Source: Prolixibacteraceae bacterium
GTDB lineage: Bacteria > Bacteroidota > Bacteroidia > Bacteroidales > Prolixibacteraceae
DNA: 13,582 nt
NCBI GenBank assembly: GCA_014380255.1
Contig: JACMKG010000071.1
Coordinates: forward strand, 1-13,582
Direction: 5' to 3'
The notes under the pieces were generated by a model, which saw only the letters and a list, made by a program, of their open reading frames with translations, made no database searches and was not told where the DNA came from. Each line of letters begins with the position of its first letter. The stretch's first letter is position 1. Position numbers and translations under genes: made by a program. This document shows positions 7,358 through 13,582 of this stretch, in pieces.

Positions 7358-9280
7358 ATGGATAGAAATACGGTTGTAGGTGTAGCTTTAATTTTCGCGA
7401 TTCTGATTGGCTTCAGCTATTTTAACAGGCCTTCGGAGGAGCAAATAGCTGCAGCTAAACGCACCCAGGATTCGCTTGAAATGGTGCGAATTGAAAATGA
7501 AAAACAAATAGCTGCTGCTGCCAAGCTTGATTCAGTGCAGGCTTCTGTAGCTATTGTTCAGAGTGATAGCGTAAATTCGGAGCAGGATAACGCAAGAAGA
7601 GATAAGTTTGGTGTTTTCGCTGATGCTTCGGTAGGGCAGGAGAAATTCTACGTGCTGGAAAATAATTTGATGAAGGTGACTTTGTCAAATAAAGGAGGTA
7701 GGATTTATTCAGTAGAGCTTAAAAATTACAAGACTTACGATCAAAAGCCATTGATTCTATTTGATGGTGATAAGAGCAAATTCGGAATGAACTTCTTTGC
7801 TCAGAATCGTAGCCTGGAAACTGAATCTTTCTATTTTGTTCCATCAGACTCAGTACAAACCATTTCATTAAGTGGACCTGAAGTTAAAAAAGGAAAAGAA
7901 GGTAATGAGAAGTTTAATGCTGAAAACAAAGGGGAATCGAAGGATTTCTCTATGAAGTTAATGGCGGGTGATGGTAAATACCTGGAATATAAATACACCT
8001 TGAGCCATAACTCATTTTTGGTAGGTTTTGAAGTAAATACCAAAGGTTTAAGCAACATCATCACCACCAATTCAAATTATCTGAATTTCAACTGGAATAT
8101 TGATGTTCCACGTCAAGAGAAGAAATCTCAGTATGGAGAAGAAGGTTATACTACCATTCATTATAAGTTTCAGGATGATGATGTTGATCATTTAGGTACA
8201 GGGAAATCAGAAGAAGAAAGCCTTCGTACCAAGACAAAATGGATCAGTTTTAAACAGCTTTTCTTTTCATCGACTTTGATTGCTGAAGATGCATTCCCGT
8301 CTGCGGATATTAAAACCATATTAACGAAGGATGATCCAAAATACCTGGGGAATTTTAATGCTGACATCGCTTTACCCTATGAAGGTAAAGAATCGGAAAG
8401 CATTAAAATGAAATTCTTCTTTGGACCAAACCATTATACTACCCTTAAGCAATATGATCTTTCGATGGAAAGTCTTATTAACCTTGGATATGCCATTGTA
8501 CGTCCGGTTAACAAATACTTGATTATTCCGGCGTTTAACTTCCTGAGGAAGTATATCGACAACTTTGGTATTATCATTTTGCTTCTGACTATCTTTATAA
8601 AACTCCTGATCTTCCCGTTCACCTATAAGTCTTATCATTCACAGGCTAAAATGAAGGCATTAAAGCCCGAAATCGATGAGATCAATGAGAAGTTTTCTAA
8701 GGATAAGGCCCTGGAGAAACAACAGGCTACAATGGCTTTATATAAGAAAGCAGGAGTGAACCCAATGGGTGGTTGTTTGCCCATGTTGTTTCAGTTTCCG
8801 GTTCTAATTGCGATGTTCTTCTTTTTCCCAACATCCATTGAATTACGTCAGGAAAGTTTCCTTTGGGCTGATGATTTATCATCTTATGACTCTATATTGA
8901 ACCTTCCTTTTGCGATTCCATTCTATGGAAGCCATGTGAGTTTATTCTGTTTGCTAATGACAATTACAACCATTCTATCTACATATCTTAATTCAGAATC
9001 ACAGAACACAGCAGCAATGCCGGGTATGAAAACCATGATGTATATTATGCCTGTTATGTTCTTGTTTATTCTGAATGGTTATGCATCAGGTCTTAGTTAC
9101 TATTATTTCCTGGCTAACGTGATTACCATTGGTCAGATGTATGTATTTAGAGCCATGGTTGATGAGGATAAGATAAGGGCTCAGATACTTATAAATAAGA
9201 AGAAGCCGGTTGTCAAATCAAACTTCCAGTTAAAGCTTGAAGAGATGCAAAAACAAAAAGCTGTAAAACCAAGAAAATAA
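7358..9280 (+). CDS. yidC: membrane protein insertase YidC
   Basis: YidC inserts and folds proteins in the inner membrane, alone or with SecYEG. The 640-residue product has the Gram-negative layout. One N-terminal membrane helix (about 6-22) is followed by a linker rich in A, Q and E, and then a large periplasmic beta-sandwich domain (about 95-360). The conserved C-terminal insertase core follows (about 380-600), with membrane segments near 403-421, 472-490, 523-543, 556-572 and 576-597. Core hallmarks include NPMGGCLPMLFQFPVLIAMF (468-487) and YASGLSYYYFLANVITIGQM (575-594). The groove position that is arginine in E. coli YidC is K415 here (TIFIKLLIFP), which I believe is usual in Bacteroidota. 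The tail is basic, as expected for ribosome contact. It lies 13 bp behind pyrG without its own evident promoter and ends before a strong terminator. Confidence 0.97.
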   Translation: MDRNTVVGVALIFAILIGFSYFNRPSEEQIAAAKRTQDSLEMVRIENEKQIAAAAKLDSVQASVAIVQSDSVNSEQDNARRDKFGVFADASVGQEKFYVLENNLMKVTLSNKGGRIYSVELKNYKTYDQKPLILFDGDKSKFGMNFFAQNRSLETESFYFVPSDSVQTISLSGPEVKKGKEGNEKFNAENKGESKDFSMKLMAGDGKYLEYKYTLSHNSFLVGFEVNTKGLSNIITTNSNYLNFNWNIDVPRQEKKSQYGEEGYTTIHYKFQDDDVDHLGTGKSEEESLRTKTKWISFKQLFFSSTLIAEDAFPSADIKTILTKDDPKYLGNFNADIALPYEGKESESIKMKFFFGPNHYTTLKQYDLSMESLINLGYAIVRPVNKYLIIPAFNFLRKYIDNFGIIILLLTIFIKLLIFPFTYKSYHSQAKMKALKPEIDEINEKFSKDKALEKQQATMALYKKAGVNPMGGCLPMLFQFPVLIAMFFFFPTSIELRQESFLWADDLSSYDSILNLPFAIPFYGSHVSLFCLLMTITTILSTYLNSESQNTAAMPGMKTMMYIMPVMFLFILNGYASGLSYYYFLANVITIGQMYVFRAMVDEDKIRAQILINKKKPVVKSNFQLKLEEMQKQKAVKPRK

Positions 9281-9284
9281 GAAT

Positions 9285-9322
9285 AAATAAAAAATGCTGC
9301 TCCAGGGCAGCATTTTTTATTT
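9285..9322. terminator. bidirectional terminator between yidC and the response regulator gene
   Basis: The inner arms AAAAAATGCTGC (9289-9300) and GCAGCATTTTTT (9307-9318) pair perfectly around a 6-base loop, and four further outer A/T pairs extend the stem to 16 bp. Because a run of T follows the hairpin on both strands, it can stop yidC transcripts on the plus strand and the two-component operon on the minus strand. It lies 4 bp after the yidC stop and 60 bp beyond the response-regulator stop. Confidence 0.92.
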
Positions 9323-9382
9323 CTAATAAACTCCATACATCAAAAGAACAAATTCATAGATATAGGCCAATCTCAAGGCCAG

Positions 9383-10825
9383 TTAATCCTCTTCCGGGAA
9401 GTTGTCTATTTTATTGACATGAATGCCATACTTTTTCATCCTGCGAATCAGTGAGTCACGGGTTATTCCCAGAATTTCAGCGGTTTTTTTCTGATTGTAT
9501 TTTTTCAATTTAAGAGCTAAACGGATTAAGTTTGATTCATTTTCCTCCAGATTAAAATATATCTTTTCTTTATGGTAATCCGGTTCATTGCTAAGCCTGG
9601 TTTGAAAATCCATCACTGTTAACACATCTCCCTTACACAGAATTATGGCCCTTTCAGTCATATTTCGTAATTCCCTTACATTACCAGGAAAGGAATAATT
9701 CTTCAGCATTTTAACAGTTTCTTTGTCTACCCTGTGAACAGGCTTATTAAGCTTACGGGCAAACTCTGCCACGAAATGATCGAGCAAAGGCTCTATGTCG
9801 GCTGTACGCTCTCTTAATGGGGGTATATGGATATGAATAGTGTTAAGGCGATGCAATAGATCCAATCTGAATTTCTTTTGTTTTATTAGTTTTTCCAAAT
9901 CATGATTGGTAGCTGCTATAATTCGGAAATCTGTAGCGATGGGTTCTGTTTCACCAACACGGGTAATTGTTTTTTCTTCTATTGCCCTCAATATTTTAGC
10001 CTGAAGATTTATAGGCATATCAGCAATTTCATCCAGGAATAAGGTTCCCTCATTGCTTACTTCAAAAAATCCTTTCTTATCGGATATTGCCCCTGTAAAG
10101 GATCCTTTTTTATGCCCGAAAAATTCGCTTTCCAGAAGACTTTCACTTATGGCACTACTGTTTACTGCACAGAAAACATTGTTCTTTCTATCGCTCTCGT
10201 AATGGATAATACGGGCTACATTTTCTTTGCCTGTGCCACTCTCACCAGTAACCAGAACACTTGTATCCGGATATTTGGCCGCAGTCATGGCCATATCCAG
10301 GATTTCCTTAATTTGAGGGCTTTCTCCAATGAAATCACGTTTTATCTTTTCCTGAAGATTTTTAGAAATCAAGGAATTTGTTTCTTCGTAGTTCTTAATT
10401 GTTCGTTGTAGATCAATAAATTTCTTTGTCTTTTGAATGGCTATTTGTATATCAACAAGTCTAAATGGTTTTTTCAGGTAATCAATAGCTCCATATCTTA
10501 AGGCTTTAATAACAGTTTCCATATCCCCATGAGCTGAGACTATTATGACTTCCAATTTCGGATATTCTGCCTTTACTTCTTTAAGTACATCTAATCCACT
10601 AATTCCTTTTAAGCGAACATCTAGAATTAACAGGTCAATATCTTTGGTTTTAAGAATAGAACGTCCCTTTTGCACATTGTTTGCTGTAAAAGAAATAAAA
10701 GCGTTTGCTTGGAGGAATTCTTCAATTTCCTCCGTAAAGTTTACTTCATCGTCAAGTACCAATACTTTAATCTGCCTGTTTAACTGCAAATTGGCATTTA
10801 CATCTGAATCATTATTTGTTGTCAT
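9383..10825 (-). CDS. NtrC-family sigma-54-dependent response regulator
   Basis: The 480-residue protein has three domains. The receiver domain (about 19-130) has acidic pocket D25/D26, phosphoacceptor D69 in LLILDVRL, S97 and K118/K119. The AAA+ sigma-54 interaction domain (about 163-400) has Walker A GESGTGKE (194-201), the sigma-54 loop GSFTGA (241-246), Walker B LFLDEI (262-267), arginine-finger region FRLDLLHRLN (319-328) and FPGNVRELRN (379-388). A Fis-type helix-turn-helix (about 436-466) ends in KTAEILGITRDSLIRRMKKYG. The loop is GSFTGA where most relatives have GAFTGA; the critical threonine is retained. It would bind upstream DNA and remodel sigma-54 RNA polymerase when phosphorylated. 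Its ATG overlaps the kinase stop in ATGA, indicating translational coupling, so the kinase at 10822-12813 is the obvious partner. Confidence 0.95.
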   Translation of the reverse strand: MTTNNDSDVNANLQLNRQIKVLVLDDEVNFTEEIEEFLQANAFISFTANNVQKGRSILKTKDIDLLILDVRLKGISGLDVLKEVKAEYPKLEVIIVSAHGDMETVIKALRYGAIDYLKKPFRLVDIQIAIQKTKKFIDLQRTIKNYEETNSLISKNLQEKIKRDFIGESPQIKEILDMAMTAAKYPDTSVLVTGESGTGKENVARIIHYESDRKNNVFCAVNSSAISESLLESEFFGHKKGSFTGAISDKKGFFEVSNEGTLFLDEIADMPINLQAKILRAIEEKTITRVGETEPIATDFRIIAATNHDLEKLIKQKKFRLDLLHRLNTIHIHIPPLRERTADIEPLLDHFVAEFARKLNKPVHRVDKETVKMLKNYSFPGNVRELRNMTERAIILCKGDVLTVMDFQTRLSNEPDYHKEKIYFNLEENESNLIRLALKLKKYNQKKTAEILGITRDSLIRRMKKYGIHVNKIDNFPEED

Positions 10826-12813
10826 GGCTTTATTTTTTTTTGTTTGGAGGTAATAAGTGGAATGATAATTTTAATGGTAGTTCCTTTTAATACTTCACTT
10901 TGAATTTCGATTTCCCCGTTAAGTTCTTTTATGATACCATACGAAATGGATAAGCCTAATCCAGTTCCTTCACCTGGCGCTTTGGTGGTATAAAAGGGGA
11001 GGAGAATCTTATCTGCTATTTCTGGAGGAATTCCAATTCCATTGTCTTTAACTTCAACGATAATCTGATCATTTAATTTTCTTGTAGTTATTACAATCTT
11101 CTTTTTAAAGTTTTTGCCAATTTTTCGTCTTTTCTCTTCTAATGCATCTTTAGCATTAATCATTAAGTTAAGCATGACTTGTTCAAACCGATGAGTTGTT
11201 CCATTTATGGAAGGAAGCAATTCCTGATCTGTGAATTCCAGACTGATGCCCTTGTGATTCAATTGCTCCGAGACCATTGTAATACTTGTATTGATGCTAT
11301 CGTTAATATTAAATTCCGATTTACCGAAATCATCCTGATCTCTGGAAAAGGTTCTTACATGATCTATAATGTTTTTAATTCTTGTTATATTATCGAATAC
11401 CTTATTTATTTTTGATTTGAGATAGCTATCTGTAAGTGTATGATTATCCATCGAGTATATGATATTATCAATAGATAATGAAATGGTATTCAATGGCTGG
11501 TTTATCTCATGAGCCATACCGGTTGCCAATTCGCCTATGCCAGCCATTCTTTCAGAGTGCCGTATTTGCTTTTCCAGTAATTTACGTTCTGATATGTTTC
11601 TTATGTCAGTCATATGAGCCCGAACTTCACCATCTTGCCCTTTTATTTGTGTACAGCTTATTTCGCCAATAAATTCGCTATCATCAGCCCTTTTTAATTT
11701 AAGCTCAACATTTTGAACTAATCCATCCCTGACAGTTGCCTGACAAACATTAATAATAGCTCTTCTTGATACTTTAGGAATAAACTGCATGAAATGCATG
11801 TGTTCTATTCCGGTATTCTTTCTGTCACCCAAGAGTTCATGAGCTACATCAGAAGCTTCTGTAATCCTTCCTTCCAAGTCTGTGATTATAATGCCATCGG
11901 GAGATGTTCGAAGCAATGAATGATACATTTCTTCAGATTCTTTCAATGCTACCTGTGCCTTTTTGAGATCTGTAATATCAACCATTGAAAGAAAGCATTT
12001 TTGTTTCTCATCCCCAATGGCACCTTCCAGATATATATGTATTATTTTATCTGTCTTAGTCTTTAACTTGATTTCACATCCTAACGATGTTTTGTTGTCA
12101 AAAACATTCATTAAAAACTCATCAAAGACAAAAAGCATATCTTCGGAAATAAACTCCTTGATATTACAATCTATTAGGTTTGTACGTTCATCTTCCAATA
12201 GACTAACTCCCTTTAGATTGATTTCAAATATTCTGCCCGCTTTATTAATTGTCAGATATCCTGTGGGAGCAAAATCATATAACTCAAGGTATTTTTTTTG
12301 AGATGTTTCAATTTCTTTCTGGGATCTTCGTAATTCACTATTCTTTAATTCCAATTCCTTCTGCTGAGTTTCTAGTTCTCTTTTGGAGCTTTCCAAAGAT
12401 TCATTACTGGAGATCAAATTACGTTTCTGCCTGTCAAGTTCAAGAAACACCCTTACTTTATTTACAAAGATTGTTTGCATGACAGGTTTGGTTAAATAAT
12501 CAATTGCTCCATTATTATAGCCTTTGAACATTTGTATTTCATCAGAGAAATAGGAAGTCAGAAATATAATGGGCACAAGATCTCTGTTCTGCTGGCTGCG
12601 GATGTGAGAGGCTACCTCGAATCCATCCATATCAGGCATTTGTATATCAAGAATAGCTAAAGCAAAATCATTTCCTTCAATTAATGAAATTGCTTTTTCT
12701 CCGGATTCGGCAATAAGAACGTCGGCCTCTATATTCTTTAAAATAGTCTTAAGCAATGTAAGGTAATACGTATCATCATCTACTATCAAAATTTTAGATA
12801 TTGGAACAGCCAT
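10822..12813 (-). CDS. soluble hybrid-type histidine kinase, REC-PAS-PAS-HisKA-HATPase
   Basis: The 663-residue kinase has an N-terminal receiver domain (about 5-125; D11-D13 acidic pocket, phosphoacceptor D56, K109) and a charged coiled coil (about 130-175). Two PAS domains follow (about 175-285 and 290-412), each opening with the Y--L-----G--I pattern. The dimerisation domain has phospho-accepting H435 in TGMAHEINQPLN. The ATPase domain has N-box NLMINAKDAL (549-558), G1 DNGIGIP (590-596) and G2 GTGLGLS (616-622). There is no membrane segment or signal peptide, so it senses a cytoplasmic cue or is itself controlled through the N-terminal receiver by another kinase. Its stop overlaps the start of the sigma-54 activator by 4 bp. 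No convincing TAnnTTTG promoter is visible upstream; TATATTTC about 40 bp before the ATG is a partial match only. Confidence 0.95.
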   Translation of the reverse strand: MAVPISKILIVDDDTYYLTLLKTILKNIEADVLIAESGEKAISLIEGNDFALAILDIQMPDMDGFEVASHIRSQQNRDLVPIIFLTSYFSDEIQMFKGYNNGAIDYLTKPVMQTIFVNKVRVFLELDRQKRNLISSNESLESSKRELETQQKELELKNSELRRSQKEIETSQKKYLELYDFAPTGYLTINKAGRIFEINLKGVSLLEDERTNLIDCNIKEFISEDMLFVFDEFLMNVFDNKTSLGCEIKLKTKTDKIIHIYLEGAIGDEKQKCFLSMVDITDLKKAQVALKESEEMYHSLLRTSPDGIIITDLEGRITEASDVAHELLGDRKNTGIEHMHFMQFIPKVSRRAIINVCQATVRDGLVQNVELKLKRADDSEFIGEISCTQIKGQDGEVRAHMTDIRNISERKLLEKQIRHSERMAGIGELATGMAHEINQPLNTISLSIDNIIYSMDNHTLTDSYLKSKINKVFDNITRIKNIIDHVRTFSRDQDDFGKSEFNINDSINTSITMVSEQLNHKGISLEFTDQELLPSINGTTHRFEQVMLNLMINAKDALEEKRRKIGKNFKKKIVITTRKLNDQIIVEVKDNGIGIPPEIADKILLPFYTTKAPGEGTGLGLSISYGIIKELNGEIEIQSEVLKGTTIKIIIPLITSKQKKIKP

Positions 12814-12867
12814 AAATTTAATTACATAAGTATTTGTTTATTAGCTAACTGCGAAATATAAGCTTGT

Positions 12868-12899
12868 AACAAATTAATCTTTAAAAAGATCAATTTGTT
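12868..12899. repeat. 15-bp-arm inverted repeat upstream of the kinase gene
   Basis: Arms AACAAATTAATCTTT (12868-12882) and AAAGATCAATTTGTT (12885-12899) are reverse complements with one mismatch around a 2-base centre. It lies 54 bp upstream of the kinase ATG. The AT-rich composition and lack of a following T-tract favour an operator-like dyad over a terminator. It could be an autoregulatory site, but no binding factor can be named. Confidence 0.5.
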
Positions 12900-13085
12900 T
12901 TATATCCTTTTAGATTTACTTGGCAGCGTATAAATGCGGGTATAATACTTTTAATTGAATTCTTTACTTTGCGATTTTCATATGAATGATGATTTTTAGT
13001 TCTAATCGAAGTTTTTTAGTTCATCCTTCTAACATATAAGCTACTCACTTATTGATTTCATATTTTATCAGTTATAAAGAGAAAT

Positions 13086-13108
13086 CGCACACCTGTGCGT
13101 TTTTTTTT
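13086..13108 (+). terminator. orphan hairpin plus T-tract (terminator or operator dyad)
   Basis: CGCACA (13086-13091) and TGTGCG (13094-13099) pair perfectly and are followed by nine Ts (13100-13108) on the plus strand. No plus-strand gene precedes it within this intergenic region, so it may end a small RNA, or the 14-bp CGCACACCTGTGCG palindrome may instead be an upstream activator site for the NtrC-type regulator. The nearby TGTG-N6-CACA at 13108-13121 fits a second dyad. Confidence 0.45.
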
Positions 13109-13242
13109 GTGCTATTTCACACATATTTCCAGAGGCTACTTTTAGGAATAAAAAAAATACATTTTTTATATGCCTACTATTGCATTGATAATTTGATTGT
13201 TAATGATGTGTCCAAATAATTTTATTTCTGTCCCAATTATTA

Positions 13243-13259
13243 TTGGTATCCACTTTGCC
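13243..13259 (+). promoter_or_regulatory. sigma-54-like -24/-12 promoter
   Basis: The element TTGGTATCCACTTTGCC has the invariant GG (13245-13246) and GC (13257-13258) of sigma-54 promoters, separated by exactly 10 bases, with TT immediately before the GC. The -24 half deviates from TGGCAC at two positions. Transcription would begin near 13270 and give a leader of about 200 bases before the ATG at 13467. The neighbouring divergent operon encodes a sigma-54 activator, which raises its plausibility. Confidence 0.5.
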
Positions 13260-13299
13260 TATTAGAATGCCAGAATCGCTGCATGATATCTTTCTTAAC

Positions 13300-13320
13300 C
13301 TGGTAGGATCAACCTACCAG
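13300..13320 (+). promoter_or_regulatory. perfect hairpin in the predicted leader of the secreted-protein gene
   Basis: CTGGTAGG (13300-13307) and CCTACCAG (13313-13320) pair perfectly around an ATCAA loop. No T-tract follows, so it is not an intrinsic terminator. It is nested inside two alternative longer-range pairings, 13274-13280 with 13337-13343 and 13294-13300 with 13340-13346, which share bases and so exclude each other. It could be a folded leader RNA or a DNA dyad for a regulator. Confidence 0.5.
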
Positions 13321-13466
13321 CTTAGAGAATCGGAAAAGCGGTTAAGTGAATGCCAGAGAGTTCAGTTTATTTATTGATTTTGATCAGTAATTGAATGAAT
13401 AAACAGGATGAAGTTGGAAAGTGAGTGAGAGATTTTATTCAAAAATTATAAATCAAAATATTGAAG

Positions 13467-13582
13467 ATGAGAGATTATTACAGAAAAGCAACAAACAAGA
13501 TTACTCTAATTATACTTATTGTTTTTTCTTCCTTTGTTTCCCATTCAGCCACCTATTACCTTTCCCCGGGTGGAAGCGACAC
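13467..13582 (+). CDS. secreted protein, N-terminus only; probably parallel beta-helix or lyase-like
   Basis: The first 38 codons are present before the window ends. The protein starts MRDYYRKATNK, then has a hydrophobic stretch ITLIILIVFSSFVS and a likely signal-peptidase site near HSA-TYY. The mature start TYYLSPGGSDT resembles the TYYVSPxGSD opening of Bacteroidota secreted right-handed parallel beta-helix proteins, often pectate-lyase-like or alginate-lyase-like polysaccharide enzymes. That assignment depends on about ten residues. The ATG at 13467 is the only start giving a positively charged signal-peptide N-terminus. It lies about 210 bp downstream of the sigma-54-like promoter and diverges from the two-component operon. 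Confidence 0.7.
   Translation, partial: MRDYYRKATNKITLIILIVFSSFVSHSATYYLSPGGSD

Larger units (their letters stand above)
12814..13466. other. 653-bp divergent intergenic region rich in regulatory-looking structure
   Basis: This stretch separates the minus-strand kinase operon from a plus-strand secreted-protein gene. It has no credible ORF. In order, it contains an AT-rich dyad (12868-12899), a GC-containing hairpin with a nine-T run (13086-13108), a -24/-12 sigma-54-like element (13243-13259), a perfect 8-bp-arm hairpin (13300-13320), and a 10-bp direct repeat GAATGCCAGA (13265-13274 and 13348-13357) bracketing that hairpin. The length and density of structure suggest a regulated promoter region rather than decayed sequence. 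Confidence 0.65.

Noticed and set aside
8525..8660. Lysine K415 in place of the YidC groove arginine as a sign of a degenerate gene
   Set aside because: All other YidC signatures are intact, and lysine at this position is, to my knowledge, normal in Bacteroidota.
12921..12938. TTGGCAG...ATGC as a sigma-54 promoter upstream of the secreted-protein gene
   Set aside because: The spacing between GG and GC is 12 bases instead of 10.

Overview
The window reads as a low-GC Bacteroidota chromosome, most likely of the Bacteroidales/Marinilabiliales type. Three things point there: several promoters carry the Bacteroidota -7 box TAnnTTTG, genes start without a Shine-Dalgarno sequence in AT-rich leaders, and TrmD, CTP synthase, YidC and the DUF349 protein have the sequence flavour of this phylum. 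No rRNA, tRNA, CRISPR array or transposase gene was seen.

Layout. Positions 1-175 hold the C-terminus of a YhcC-like radical SAM protein. Next comes an 866-bp gene-poor stretch containing a 178-bp near-palindrome (489-666), built almost entirely from 11-bp units and closed by perfect 23-bp inverted ends, plus a possible micro-ORF with a strong SD. It is followed by an atypical NAD(P)-binding oxidoreductase (1042-1722), and by a small toxin-antitoxin locus in which the antitoxin is intact (1930-2166) and the ParE/RelE-like toxin is broken by a one-base frameshift (2148-2451).

A housekeeping block follows: trmD on the minus strand, then a large five-repeat DUF349 protein on the plus strand ending in a strong terminator. 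After that come pyrG (TTG start, good -7 box) and yidC, 13 bp apart and probably one operon, ending in a bidirectional terminator.

The right third holds a minus-strand two-component system. A soluble REC-PAS-PAS histidine kinase overlaps by 4 bp (ATGA) an NtrC-type sigma-54 activator. The 653-bp region upstream of the kinase carries an AT-rich dyad, an orphan hairpin with a T-tract, a -24/-12 sigma-54-like promoter and a structured leader. This leads to the start of a secreted protein with a TYYxSPxGSD-type N-terminus (13467 onward, cut by the window end), probably of the parallel beta-helix or lyase-like kind. The most economical reading is that the two-component pair controls the divergent secreted-protein locus through sigma-54. 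This is inference from motifs and position.

The two places most worth a second look are the 11-bp-unit palindrome at 489-666 and the sigma-54/structured-leader region at 13086-13466.
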